Of a stretch of DNA of 45,183 nucleotides, positions 31,362-40,012 are shown one piece after another (position 1 is the first letter of the stretch; each line of letters opens with the position of its first letter). The stretch comes from an uncultured Verrucomicrobia subdivision 3 bacterium. GTDB taxonomy: Bacteria; Verrucomicrobiota; Verrucomicrobiia; Limisphaerales; UBA11358. The position numbers were made by a program, and so were the translations under genes. The notes beneath the pieces are model-generated. The model worked only from the letters and a program-made list of their open reading frames with translations, ran no database searches and was not told where the DNA came from. The stretch is taken from contig CAIWFB010000040.1 of the NCBI GenBank assembly GCA_903911825.1, forward strand, positions 1 to 45,183, given 5' to 3'.

Positions 31362-31817
31362 ATGGAAAACCGCAAACCAAATAGTAAGTCGAAAATATTT
31401 TCAAACGCTTTAGCCGCCGCATTGGTGATAATTTTTTTAGGGTATCTGTTTTTAACAATCAACCATCAGTCCAGAGGAGATATCGTTGCGGGTAAAAAGT
31501 GTATGTTTGAGATTTCTGCTTTGGCCACAGGAATTGAAAGTTACAAAGCCAAATACCAGAAGTATCCCTCTTCAATTGCCACCCAACTTTGGAAAGAGCT
31601 TTCAGGTAAAAACCCTAGCAAAATAGTTTTTGTCAGCTTTTCCGTTGGTAGACTAACAACAAACGGAGAATATTTAGATTCTTGGGGCAGCCCAATAACA
31701 ATTCATTTTTATTCGACGAATGACTATGAAATTTTTTCTGTTGGGAAAGATAAAGTAAGTGGTTCCAAAGATGACATCATTTTTAATAGCGCCTCCAACG
31801 CTTTCGTAAATCCATAG
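31362..31817 (+). CDS. Membrane-anchored pilin-like (GspG-like) protein, AT-rich
   Basis: From the ATG at 31362 (a GTG at 31350 is possible) the 151-residue protein has a basic start, one membrane helix (FSNALAAALVIIFLGYLFLTI) and a GspG-like body: LATGIESYKAKYQKYPSS, LDSWGSPITIHFY and the tail FSVGKDKVSGSKDDIIF, which resembles the calcium-site region of major pseudopilins. The prepilin cleavage motif (G|FTLxE) is missing, so it may stay uncleaved. It is much more AT-rich than thiH before it or the peptidase gene after it, suggesting insertion. Confidence 0.65.
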   Translation: MENRKPNSKSKIFSNALAAALVIIFLGYLFLTINHQSRGDIVAGKKCMFEISALATGIESYKAKYQKYPSSIATQLWKELSGKNPSKIVFVSFSVGRLTTNGEYLDSWGSPITIHFYSTNDYEIFSVGKDKVSGSKDDIIFNSASNAFVNP

Positions 31818-31820
31818 CCG

Positions 31821-32891
31821 ATGCGCCGTCTCGCGCTCATTTTATTTCTGTTCGCCGCGACGTTCGTCGCCACGGCGGCGGAGACGAATTACGTCTGCGT
31901 CGTCTGCGGCAAGGGGCCGTTGACGGGACGCATCTGGCTGCATCAGCGCGGCGCGGTCTGCAATGAGTGTTATCAGTTGCCGAATCGTTGTTCGCTCTGC
32001 GGCCTGCCCATCGGCAAAGACTTCGCCAAGACGCCGGACGGACGTTTCCTCTGCGCGTTCGACAAAGCTACTGCAGTGTTGGACGCCGCCGAAGCGCGCG
32101 AAGTCTTCACCGAAGCGCGACGGGAATTGCTCGGGCTCTTCGGTCGCAGTTTCGCGCTGAACAATCCCGAAGTGACGGTGAATCTGTTCGACGTGGATTA
32201 TTGGTCCGAGAACGGCCGTAGCGATGGCCTCCATAAATTTGGTTTCTCCAGCACGCGCAAATCAGCGCGCGGCGAGGCCACGCATCTGGTGGTGATGTTG
32301 AGTGGCCGTTCCCGTGCGGAACTGAGTGCCACGGCGGCGCACGAATACACGCACTTGTGGATCAACGAAAATCGGCCGGCGGATCACGCGATTGACGCGG
32401 ACACGCTGGAAGCGATCTGCGAATTGGTCGCTTACAAACTCGTGGAAGCGCGGGGCCAGACGGAGTTGCAACAGCTCATTCTCGCCAATCCCTACACGCA
32501 TGGCGAAATCACCAAACTCGTCGCGCTGGAAAAAGAAAATGGCATCGCCTACGTCTTGAACTGGGTGAAGAACGGCACCACCATGCGGCTGGAATCGCGC
32601 ACGTCGGCTTTGGCAGCGCCATTGACGCGCGGCACTTTCACCACGACGAATGCGCCCGCCGCGCTGCCGGAGACGTTGAAATTGGGCGGTTTGATGTTAG
32701 ATGGCCAAGATCGGCAGGCGGTGGTGGGCGGCGTTTCCTTTTCGGTGGGCGATACCAAGTGGGTGAAGCTGCGGAGCCGCGCGGTGCGTATCCATTGCCG
32801 CGACATCACGCGCACTGGAGTGGTGCTGGAACTGGATGGACAACGCGAGCCTATCACGCTCAAAATCGGGCAGGAAAAATACGTTCCATGA
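31821..32891 (+). CDS. Secreted LIM-like zinc-finger / DA1-like metallopeptidase
   Basis: The 356-residue protein has a signal peptide (MRRLALILFLFAATFVATAA) and a double zinc-finger region with C26, C29, H41, C47, C50, C57, C60 and C78, spaced like a LIM domain. A peptidase domain follows, with H174-E175-Y176-T177-H178 (HExxH zincin) and DADTLEAICELVAYKLVEA, where E198 or E201 could be the third zinc ligand. This LIM-plus-peptidase order is that of plant DA1 proteins. A beta-rich tail (about 270-356) has no assignment. Its stop overlaps the thiS start by 4 bases. Its target is unknown. Confidence 0.78.
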   Translation: MRRLALILFLFAATFVATAAETNYVCVVCGKGPLTGRIWLHQRGAVCNECYQLPNRCSLCGLPIGKDFAKTPDGRFLCAFDKATAVLDAAEAREVFTEARRELLGLFGRSFALNNPEVTVNLFDVDYWSENGRSDGLHKFGFSSTRKSARGEATHLVVMLSGRSRAELSATAAHEYTHLWINENRPADHAIDADTLEAICELVAYKLVEARGQTELQQLILANPYTHGEITKLVALEKENGIAYVLNWVKNGTTMRLESRTSALAAPLTRGTFTTTNAPAALPETLKLGGLMLDGQDRQAVVGGVSFSVGDTKWVKLRSRAVRIHCRDITRTGVVLELDGQREPITLKIGQEKYVP

Positions 32892-33091
32892 ATCACGTCA
32901 TCGCCAACGGCCAGAACATCACTGCGCAATTGCCCTGTTCCATCGAGACTTTCCTTATCGCGCAAAAATTATTGCCGCGCAGCGTGGTGGTGGAGCACAA
33001 CGGCGAAGCGGTCGCGCCCTCGGAATTTTCCCAGCGCCAGCTCAACGCCGGAGATCGCTTGGAGATTGTGAAGATCGTGGCGGGCGGTTAA
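32888..33091 (+). CDS. thiS: Thiamine biosynthesis sulfur carrier ThiS
   Basis: The 67-residue beta-grasp protein carries activated sulfur on its C-terminal Gly-Gly for thiazole formation. It starts IANGQNITAQLPCSIETFLIAQKL and ends RLEIVKIVAGG, the intact ThiS tail. The ATG overlaps the stop of the DA1-like gene by 4 bases, so it should be translated by coupling. Its last 4 bases overlap the convergent MBL gene. thiH lies upstream in the same direction. Confidence 0.93.
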   Translation: MNHVIANGQNITAQLPCSIETFLIAQKLLPRSVVVEHNGEAVAPSEFSQRQLNAGDRLEIVKIVAGG

Positions 33092-34482
33092 ATTTCCGCC
33101 TCGTCCAGATAACTGGGCACGACGACTTGGGCGTTGGGTTTTAAGGTGCGTAACGTTTCGGCGTGCGCGAGGCATTGTGGTTCTTCGCCGTGGATGCAGA
33201 AAATTTTCCGGATATTGCCGCCCAATTGCCCGACGTAATGTTTTAATTCATTTTTGTCTGCGTGGCCGGAATAAGTATCGAGCGAAACAACTTTGGCGCG
33301 GACGTTGTGCGGTTCGCCGAAAATATTCACGGGTGTTTTGCCGTTCACAATCTGCGAGCCGAGCGTGCCTTCGGCGCAGTAGCCTATGAAAAGAAGCAGG
33401 TTTTTTTTGTCCTGAATATTGTTCTTCAAGTGATGGCGGATGCGGCCGGCTTCGGCCATACCAGAGGCGCTGATGATGATCATGGGTTCGTGATTGTCAT
33501 TGAGCCGCTTGGATTCTTCGGGGTCGCGGACATAGGTGAGGTTGCCCATGTCGAACGGACTTTCGCCGTTGCATAGATTTCGATCCAAGTCGGGCCGTAA
33601 AATAGCCAGATGCTTCGTGTAAACGCCGCTGGCTTTGGCGCTCAAGGGGCTGTCCACAAAGATGGGCAGACGCGGGATTTTTCCGGCACAGGTCAATTCG
33701 TGCAGCACATAAACGATCTGCTGCGTGCGCCCGACGGAGAAGGCGGGAATGATAATCTTGCCGCGTTGATGAATGGTTTCGCTGACAAGCTTGGCCACTT
33801 GGGCGTCCGCATCAATCCGCACGGCGTGTTCGCGATTGCCGTAGGTGGATTCAATCTGGAGATAATCGACATTTTCTACTGGCGCGGGGTCGCGCAAGAG
33901 TTCGTCGCTGCCGCGCCCGACATCGCCGCTGAAGAGCCAACGGAATTTGCGGCCTTTCTCCTGCACGTCGAGAATGACTTGGGCGGAACCGAGAATGTGC
34001 CCTGCGTCGCGAAAGGTCACATTCACACCGCTCACGGGGGAAAAGGTTTGTTCGTAACCGTGGCCGATGAATTGTTTCACCGCTTTCTCGGCATCGGGAA
34101 TGCGGTAGAGCGGTTCGACCGGCGGCTTGTTTTTCTTCGCGCGCCACTTGGAGACGAAGAGCGCGTCTTGTTCCTGAATATGCGCGGAATCAATCAGCAT
34201 GATGGCGCATAAATCGCGCGTGGCTTCCGTGGCGTGAATGGGGCCATCGTAGCCGTGTTTGACGAGATTGGGCAGATTGCCGGCGTGATCAATGTGCGCG
34301 TGGCTCAAGACCACGGCGTCAATGGACTGTGGGTCGAAGGGGAAACTGGTGTTGCGCCGGGTGGTTTCCTCGCGGTGGCCTTGGAATAATCCGCATTCGA
34401 GTAGCAGCCGCTTCCCGTTTACTTCGATCAAATACATCGAGCCAGTAGTCGTGCGCGCCGCGCCGAGGAAGTGGATTTTCAT
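33088..34482 (-). CDS. MBL-fold / beta-CASP nuclease-like protein (YSH1/CPSF73 type)
   Basis: Starting at the ATG at 34482 (a TTG two codons upstream is weaker), the 464-residue protein has the MBL motif SHAHIDHAG, further metal ligands in AGHILGSA and SGDVGRG, and a beta-CASP domain (FSVGRTQQIVYVL, PIFVDSPLSAKASGVY, IIISASGMAEAGRIRHHL). The RNA-specificity motif reads YSGHADKNEL. These proteins process or degrade RNA in archaea and eukaryotes; bacterial copies are less studied. All metal-binding motifs appear intact. It is convergent with thiS (4-base overlap). Confidence 0.93.
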   Translation of the reverse strand: MKIHFLGAARTTTGSMYLIEVNGKRLLLECGLFQGHREETTRRNTSFPFDPQSIDAVVLSHAHIDHAGNLPNLVKHGYDGPIHATEATRDLCAIMLIDSAHIQEQDALFVSKWRAKKNKPPVEPLYRIPDAEKAVKQFIGHGYEQTFSPVSGVNVTFRDAGHILGSAQVILDVQEKGRKFRWLFSGDVGRGSDELLRDPAPVENVDYLQIESTYGNREHAVRIDADAQVAKLVSETIHQRGKIIIPAFSVGRTQQIVYVLHELTCAGKIPRLPIFVDSPLSAKASGVYTKHLAILRPDLDRNLCNGESPFDMGNLTYVRDPEESKRLNDNHEPMIIISASGMAEAGRIRHHLKNNIQDKKNLLLFIGYCAEGTLGSQIVNGKTPVNIFGEPHNVRAKVVSLDTYSGHADKNELKHYVGQLGGNIRKIFCIHGEEPQCLAHAETLRTLKPNAQVVVPSYLDEAEI

Positions 34483-34581
34483 AAGCAAGGTTTAACACGG
34501 TTGGGCGCGGATGCCACCAGTTTTTCCCGCAAAAATCACAGTGGACATTCACGGGTGATTAGATAGATTCCCGCCACCGTT

Positions 34582-34833
34582 ATGAAAAATGATACAACCA
34601 CAACCGTCCTGAATTTTGTGCTGGCCGTGCTGGTGATTCTCGGCGTGGCTTTCGCGCTGCTGACCATGAATCGCACCCGCGAACTGCGCACGTTGAGTGC
34701 CGCCGCGCTGGCGGCGAATAACAACCTGATGCGCGCCCAAGGTTTGGCTAATGATGTCGCCGCTTTTAACGCCACGGCGAAGAGCCCCGAGCTCGCCCGC
34801 ATTCTCCAAGGCATCCAAACGCCCGCTAAATAA
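34582..34833 (+). CDS. Small single-pass membrane protein
   Basis: The 83-residue protein has one N-terminal helix (VLNFVLAVLVILGVAFALLTM) followed by an Ala/Leu/Asn-rich soluble part (RELRTLSAAALAANNNLMRAQGLANDVAAF) that could be helical or coiled. No family is recognised. It is paired with another small single-pass protein 5 bases downstream, so the two probably work together. Orientation is likely N-in, with the helical part outside. Confidence 0.65.
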   Translation: MKNDTTTTVLNFVLAVLVILGVAFALLTMNRTRELRTLSAAALAANNNLMRAQGLANDVAAFNATAKSPELARILQGIQTPAK

Positions 34834-34838
34834 TTTTT

Positions 34839-35168
34839 ATGAGCACCGAAAACAACTCTTCTGAAATCAGCGTCCTGCGCAATCAAGTTTTTGTTCTGCT
34901 GGTGGCGCTGATCGTCATTAGTGGCACCCTCACGGTTTATTTGTTCCGCCAAGCCAGCATGGCGGGGAAAGATCTGGAACAACTGAAACCACAGGCCACG
35001 CAAGTCATCAATGGTTTTAATCAGAACCAACAGTTGATGGTTAATTTCATCAATCAACTGGTCGCTTACGGCCAGACGCACCCCGACTTTAAGCCCGTGT
35101 TGGCGAAGTATGGAATCGCCCCAGTGCCCGGCGTTCCGGCGGGCGCGCCCGCAGCTCCCAAAAAGTAA
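34839..35168 (+). CDS. Small single-pass membrane protein, paired with the previous gene
   Basis: The 109-residue protein has a charged N terminus, one helix (VFVLLVALIVISGTLTVYLF), a helical region with many Gln and Asn residues (LKPQATQVINGFNQNQQLMVNFINQL), and a Pro/Ala/Gly tail (PVPGVPAGAPAAPKK). No family is recognised. It follows the other small membrane protein by 5 bases and is convergent with the LAB_N gene. The shared layout of helix plus amphipathic stretch suggests a heteromeric envelope pair. Confidence 0.65.
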   Translation: MSTENNSSEISVLRNQVFVLLVALIVISGTLTVYLFRQASMAGKDLEQLKPQATQVINGFNQNQQLMVNFINQLVAYGQTHPDFKPVLAKYGIAPVPGVPAGAPAAPKK

Positions 35169-35174
35169 TCAGCG

Positions 35175-35567
35175 TCAAATCAGCTTTCCGCCGCAGTTCG
35201 GACAATAGTTCGCCTGCGGCGGATTTTTTTGCCCACAGCCAGCGCAGGTCGTTTGCGCGTTTTTGTGGCGGCGGTGAATGATAAGGCTACGAATATAAGG
35301 GATCCATGAAAACGCGGCCGACAAGATGATCACAGAATCTTTCAGATAAAAGATGGCGTAGGTGAGCGTAATCACCGATCCGACCAAGCTCAACCACCAG
35401 AACGCCTGCGGCACGACCACCTGCTTCCTTTTCTCTGTGGCATACCATTGCACCAGAAACCGGGAAAAGAAAATTCCATTGCCAAGGAAGCCAATGCCCT
35501 TCCAAGCATTCCAAGTAATGCCAAGGAATTTGTCCTGGTGCCAAAGCAGGTTGTGAATGAAATCCAT
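35175..35567 (-). CDS. LAB_N membrane domain fused to a C-terminal zinc ribbon
   Basis: The 130-residue protein has three membrane helices in the pattern of the lipid-A-disaccharide synthase N-terminal (LAB_N) domain, related to SemiSWEET half-transporters: GIGFLGNGIFFSRFLVQWYATEKRKQVVVP, FWWLSLVGSVITLTYAIFYLKD and VIILSAAFSWIPYIRSLII. A zinc ribbon, CAGCGQKNPPQANYCPNCG, ends the chain. LAB_N proteins often sit near lipid A or glycosyltransferase genes; here the glycan cluster lies 1.4 kb away. The zinc ribbon fusion is unusual. Confidence 0.82.
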   Translation of the reverse strand: MDFIHNLLWHQDKFLGITWNAWKGIGFLGNGIFFSRFLVQWYATEKRKQVVVPQAFWWLSLVGSVITLTYAIFYLKDSVIILSAAFSWIPYIRSLIIHRRHKNAQTTCAGCGQKNPPQANYCPNCGGKLI

Positions 35568-35604
35568 TTACTAGATTAAACCGGCGAGTTGTTGAGCTGA
35601 CAAA

Positions 35605-36867
35605 TCATTTCCCCGCGTCCGACTTGAGATGAATCGTCTGGGTCGGGAAGGCGAATTCAATGCCTTCCGCATCCAAACGCTGTTTGATCGTCAGATTAAA
35701 TTGCTGCATCGCGGCAAAATGTTCCTTCACGTCGGTGCCATTCCAGACATGCACGACAAAAATATTCAACGCTGAATCAGTGAACTTGTTGAAGCTGATG
35801 ATGAGGTCTGAAGTCCGCTGATTCGTCCGGAAGATTTCCTCCAAAATCATCGTGGCGTGCTTCACTTTCTCCACCGGCGTATCGTAGGTGAGGCCCAGAT
35901 TCATCTCCGTTTTGATGGTCGGGCGGCGGGTTATATTGGTGATCACCGCATTACCCATCAATTTATTAGGCACGGTGACCAAATGCCCGTCCAGACTGCG
36001 AATCCGCGTGCTGCGCAGGCCGATGGTTTCCACCGCGCCATCCACGCTTTCAACCCTGATGCGGTCGCCGATGTGGAACGGCTTGTCTAAGAAAATGGCC
36101 ACGGCACCGAACAGATTTGCAACCGTATCCTGCGCCGCGAGACCGAGCGCCAAACCGCCGACGGAAAGCCCCGCGAGCAGCGTCTTGATTTCGATCGCGA
36201 GATTATCCGCTGTGAGCAGTGCCGCGCCGATGACGATGGCAATTTTGATGCTTTTGCCGACGAGCGGAATGAGTTGCTCGGCGAAAACTTTGTCTTCCGG
36301 CGAAACCACTTTCTCGCGCCAGACGCCCAGCAATAAATCCACCATCTTCAACACGACATACGTCACCGAGCACGCCACCACGATGATCAAGCCGCGCGAA
36401 AGAAAAACTTCCGCGCGCGGTGGCCACGCAAAAACGCCCAATCCGATGTGGAGAAAAATTACAAACGCCACCACCTTTACGGGGCCACGCAACAATTCCA
36501 GCAAGAGGTCGTCGTATTTAGTTTCCGTCTTGGCGGCGCTGCGTTTGAGCACGCCCCCGACGATAAAATCCAGTAGTTTGGCCGCGTAAAACGCCAGCAA
36601 GATGTAGATCAGCGAGGCAAAATATTTCCACAACGGCTGCCCGATCACGGTTTGTTGGGATAAAAATTTGATCCGATCCAGACCGAAGGTCGGCGCCTGC
36701 ACCTGCAAAAGCTTTTCCACCACCACTTTTCCGCCGGCCGAGGCATTGGTCGTTACGGCGGTCGCCGGAGCCACCGCTTCTTGCGCGCTCGCCCAGACCG
36801 CGAAGAACGCCACGAGGAACAAGCCCGCCAAACCCAGCCGATAAATCCATGCAAAACGCCAATTCAT
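35605..36867 (-). CDS. Small-conductance mechanosensitive channel (MscS family)
   Basis: From the ATG at 36867 the protein has 420 residues, with a signal-like start (LGLAGLFLVAFFAVWASA), four or five membrane helices and the pore helix region ALLAGLSVGGLALGLAAQDTVANLFGAVAIFLDKPFHIGDRIRV, which holds the Gly/Ala pattern of the MscS TM3 and the start of the cytoplasmic beta domain. The C-terminal vestibule follows. It opens under membrane tension to release solutes. The frame stays open far upstream of 36867, but that stretch overlaps the divergent FkbM gene and lacks channel-like sequence. Confidence 0.94.
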   Translation of the reverse strand: MNWRFAWIYRLGLAGLFLVAFFAVWASAQEAVAPATAVTTNASAGGKVVVEKLLQVQAPTFGLDRIKFLSQQTVIGQPLWKYFASLIYILLAFYAAKLLDFIVGGVLKRSAAKTETKYDDLLLELLRGPVKVVAFVIFLHIGLGVFAWPPRAEVFLSRGLIIVVACSVTYVVLKMVDLLLGVWREKVVSPEDKVFAEQLIPLVGKSIKIAIVIGAALLTADNLAIEIKTLLAGLSVGGLALGLAAQDTVANLFGAVAIFLDKPFHIGDRIRVESVDGAVETIGLRSTRIRSLDGHLVTVPNKLMGNAVITNITRRPTIKTEMNLGLTYDTPVEKVKHATMILEEIFRTNQRTSDLIISFNKFTDSALNIFVVHVWNGTDVKEHFAAMQQFNLTIKQRLDAEGIEFAFPTQTIHLKSDAGK

Positions 36868-36981
36868 AAGTTGAAAATTAGAAACAACTGCCGCCCGCTT
36901 GGCAAGCCTGCCGCCGCAATCACACCCTGATTTTGTTTGGCGATACGCGTTGGGTCCGGCAAAATTCCACCAGTTGCCGTC

Positions 36982-37950
36982 ATGAGAAACATCATCGTTA
37001 AACCCGGTTCGCAATGGCGGAAATTTTTTCCGCTCATCCGGCAGCTGCGTGGCTGGGCCTGGAAATTTCACGATCGCACCGGCCTGCGCTTCGTCTTCAG
37101 CGGCGGGAAAATCCGTTTCATGGACGCTGACTTGGAGTTTCCTGAAAACGTAGCACTTACCTACACCACGCCGCTCTTTTGGAATGGCCCAGAAGCCTAT
37201 GAAGCCCCGACCAGCCGCACCATCGCGCTGCTCGCCGGCCAAGCCAAACTCTTCCTCGACATCGGTTCCAACATCGGGATTTACGCCGTTTACGTCGGCG
37301 TCAAATTTCCGCAGGTCAAAACCATCGCGTTTGAACCCGTGCCCGTTATCTGGGAAAAAAATCGAGCGTTCCACCGCGCCAACCAACTTTCCGACCAAGT
37401 CACCCTGAACCTTGCGCTGAGCGACCGCGACGGCGTGCAAAAATTATTTCTCCCCATCTTCAACACTGGCATCGAGGAAGAACAAACCGCCACGCTCAAC
37501 GAAAAATCTTGGCAGGCACATGCTGAAAAAGTGGAGGCCATTGAAATCCAATGTCTCACGCTGGACAGTTTTGCGGCCCAAACCCCGCTGCCCGCCGGGC
37601 CCGTATGCGTAAAGATTGACGTAGAAGGCTTTGAGGCCGCTGTCTTCCGGGGTGGTAAAAAATTTCTCACCGAACGCCGCCCATGGATCGTGTGCGAACT
37701 ATTGCCGTGCGAGGAATTTGATCCCGTCACCCGCACCAAGCACAACAACAACCGCGAGCCACTGGCTGTGATCGAGGAATTGAACTACGCCGCCTTCGCT
37801 ATCACGGCGGAAGGTTTTTTTCGTATGAGCGCCGCCGATTTTAGCCGTCCGCGCGGCCTGAAAGATTTTCTGCTCATCCCAAAAGAAAAAGTTGCCGGCG
37901 ATCTTTCTTATCTCGCGCTGGAAAACGTCGGTGAGCTTTTTGCCCAATGA
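36982..37950 (+). CDS. FkbM-family methyltransferase
   Basis: From the ATG at 36982 (a TTG at 36937 is less likely) the protein has 322 residues. LFLDIGSNIGIYAVYVG is the SAM-binding loop, TIAFEPVPVIWEKNRAFHRAN follows, and CVKIDVEGFEAAVFRGGKKFL is the signature FkbM segment. The family O-methylates sugars or similar groups. It is the first gene of a coupled run: its stop overlaps the next start by 4 bases. With the glycosyltransferases it probably modifies a surface polysaccharide. Confidence 0.92.
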   Translation: MRNIIVKPGSQWRKFFPLIRQLRGWAWKFHDRTGLRFVFSGGKIRFMDADLEFPENVALTYTTPLFWNGPEAYEAPTSRTIALLAGQAKLFLDIGSNIGIYAVYVGVKFPQVKTIAFEPVPVIWEKNRAFHRANQLSDQVTLNLALSDRDGVQKLFLPIFNTGIEEEQTATLNEKSWQAHAEKVEAIEIQCLTLDSFAAQTPLPAGPVCVKIDVEGFEAAVFRGGKKFLTERRPWIVCELLPCEEFDPVTRTKHNNNREPLAVIEELNYAAFAITAEGFFRMSAADFSRPRGLKDFLLIPKEKVAGDLSYLALENVGELFAQ

Positions 37951-38855
37951 AAATCGCGCTCATAGCCACGATTTTTAATGAATCTGGAAATCTTTCCCGC
38001 TGGTGGGATTGTTTGCGCCAACAAACGGTTGCGCCCGACGAGATCGTCGTAGTGGATGGCGGATCCACGGATGGCACTTGGGAAAAATTACAAGCGCTAG
38101 CCCAAGTAAGCTGGGTTCCGGTGAAACTTGCCCAAGCTCGGTGCAATATCGCCAGCGGCCGCAACCGCGCCATTACTCTGACCGATGCAGAAATCATTGC
38201 CGCCACCGATGCTGGAAGTTTTCCCGAGCCAGCGTGGCTGGCAGAAATCACCAAGCCGCTGTTGTCCGACCCTACTATTGATTGCACCGGCGGCTTGAAT
38301 GTTTGTGACCCAGCGACGGAATTTCACCGCTATCTAGTGCAATTTGAAGGCCGTGAGCAATCGGGAATGACAGGTGCAGAGTTGCATCCCTCTTCGCGAA
38401 ACACGGCTTTTCGCCGACAGACATGGGCGGATGTGGGAGGCTATCCAGAATGGCTCACCCTAGCGGCGGAAGATTCGCTCTTCACTTATCAGTTGAACAA
38501 AATTGGCCGAAAGTTTCACTACAGCCCGCAAGCAATTGTGCATTGGACCGTGCGCGAGACGGAGGCGGCTTATTTTAAATTACTGTATCGCAATGCCTAT
38601 GGCGGTGCCGAAGCGCAACTCTACTGGCCCTATTTCCGCCAGCGCATGATCCTCTCGCTCTGCCCGCCATTGTTGCTACTTTCTCGCCACCGTTTCCGCC
38701 ATTTCCGCTTCCGTTATCTCAAAAATTTCTCTAGCGCTCATGGCTGGCTGGCTGGAAAAATGTTAGGTCAACGCCCGCCCGTCGGCTGGAAAAATGAAGG
38801 TGGGGTGCTTTTAAGCCCGCAAGCCCAGCAGCATTTTTCAAAATCTAGCCGATGA
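37947..38855 (+). CDS. Glycosyltransferase family 2 protein
   Basis: The 302-residue GT-A enzyme opens KIALIATIFNESGNLSRWWDCL and carries the nucleotide-sugar motif EIVVVDGGSTDGTW. IIAATDAGSFPEPAWLAEI replaces the usual DxD with a DAGS segment, and GLLYRN-like acceptor helices follow (YFKLLYRNAYGGAEAQLYW). Family members build glycan chains at the inner face of the membrane. Overlaps of 4 bases at both ends place it firmly in the cluster operon. Confidence 0.9.
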   Translation: MKIALIATIFNESGNLSRWWDCLRQQTVAPDEIVVVDGGSTDGTWEKLQALAQVSWVPVKLAQARCNIASGRNRAITLTDAEIIAATDAGSFPEPAWLAEITKPLLSDPTIDCTGGLNVCDPATEFHRYLVQFEGREQSGMTGAELHPSSRNTAFRRQTWADVGGYPEWLTLAAEDSLFTYQLNKIGRKFHYSPQAIVHWTVRETEAAYFKLLYRNAYGGAEAQLYWPYFRQRMILSLCPPLLLLSRHRFRHFRFRYLKNFSSAHGWLAGKMLGQRPPVGWKNEGGVLLSPQAQQHFSKSSR

Positions 38856-40012
38856 AGACAGGGCAAAATATCCAAATTCTACTGGCCACTGCCGGAGCTT
38901 GGCATCTCCGCAATACCGCCAAAGCTTTTCAAGAACGGGCGGCCCTAGCGGGCTTGTGGATTTCTGATAAAAACACCTCCGGCATTGCGGCGGATAAGTA
39001 TCGGCGCTGCTGGCCGTATCATTTGGCGATGAAGCCCTTTTACCGGCTGGCCCCGCAGATCTGGATTGAACGGGCGACCTACGGCAACTTTCTGTTCTGG
39101 AAAAATTGGCTAACTCAACAACCTTGGCCTGAACCCACGGTGGTGCAGGCTACTATGGGATTTGCCACCGAACTCTTCGACCGAGCTGAAAAGACGGGCG
39201 CGCTCAAGGTGGTTGACTGCCCCAACAGTCATCCGACCAGCTACTACGGCTATTGGCAACGCGAGTGCGACTTGTGGTGCCCCGGTGAAACAGTTCCTAT
39301 CCCGCAGTGGATGTTTGCCCGGATGAATCGGGAGCTGGAGCGCGCTGACTTAATCATCGTTCAGTCTAGCTTCTGCAAGGAGTCCATGCTTTGGAATGGT
39401 ATTCCGGCCGAAAAAATCATGGTTAATCCCATGGGGGTGGATACCAGTATCTTCAAACCGCGTAAACAGGTTCCGGCCAAACCGCGCTTCATTGCTGTCG
39501 GCACGATTTGTCTGCGCAAAGGGCACCAATATCTTTTTCGCGCGTTTGAAAAAGTAAAACAGCAGTTGCCGGAAGCGGAATTGATCTGTGTGGGCGATTA
39601 CAAAACGGATTTCCGCCGGGAGCGACCTAAATGGGCAGGCACTTTCACTCATTATCCAAATCTTTCGCATCCTGAACTCGCCAAGCTGCTTCAAACCTGC
39701 ACGGCGTTTGTATTTCCCTCGCAAGAAGAAGGCATCGCGCGCGCGCAAATCGAAGCGTTGGCGGCCGGTTTGCCAGTCATCGGCACGCATGAAGGTGGGG
39801 CTTCCACGCTAGTGCAGGATGGTGTCGAAGGCTTTATCGTGCGCGGTCGCGACCCGCAGCATATTGCCGATGCTATGCTACGCGTGGCCAACGACCCGTC
39901 TTTATGCCAGCGCATGGGTGAGGCTGCCTTCACAAAAGGCGCTGTAAAAAATACCTGGCAGGATTATGGCGACCGATTACTTGCGGCCTACACTCAGCGC
40001 TTGAACCTATGA
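38852..40012 (+). CDS. Glycosyltransferase family 4 protein
   Basis: The 386-residue GT-B enzyme has an N-terminal acceptor domain and the GT1/GT4 C-terminal domain: FIAVGTICLRKGHQYLFRAFEKV, HYPNLSHPELAKLLQTCTAFVFPSQEEGIARAQIEALAAGLPVIGTHEGGAS, with the E-x7-E-like donor-binding region, then VQDGVEGFIV. It transfers a sugar from a nucleotide donor to a growing glycan. It overlaps both neighbours by 4 bases. Confidence 0.93.
   Translation: MKTGQNIQILLATAGAWHLRNTAKAFQERAALAGLWISDKNTSGIAADKYRRCWPYHLAMKPFYRLAPQIWIERATYGNFLFWKNWLTQQPWPEPTVVQATMGFATELFDRAEKTGALKVVDCPNSHPTSYYGYWQRECDLWCPGETVPIPQWMFARMNRELERADLIIVQSSFCKESMLWNGIPAEKIMVNPMGVDTSIFKPRKQVPAKPRFIAVGTICLRKGHQYLFRAFEKVKQQLPEAELICVGDYKTDFRRERPKWAGTFTHYPNLSHPELAKLLQTCTAFVFPSQEEGIARAQIEALAAGLPVIGTHEGGASTLVQDGVEGFIVRGRDPQHIADAMLRVANDPSLCQRMGEAAFTKGAVKNTWQDYGDRLLAAYTQRLNL

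Noticed and set aside
36868..37440. Upstream extension of the MscS frame by 191 residues
   Set aside because: It runs antisense through the FkbM gene, lacks membrane helices, and the ATG at 36867 starts directly before the signal-like helix.
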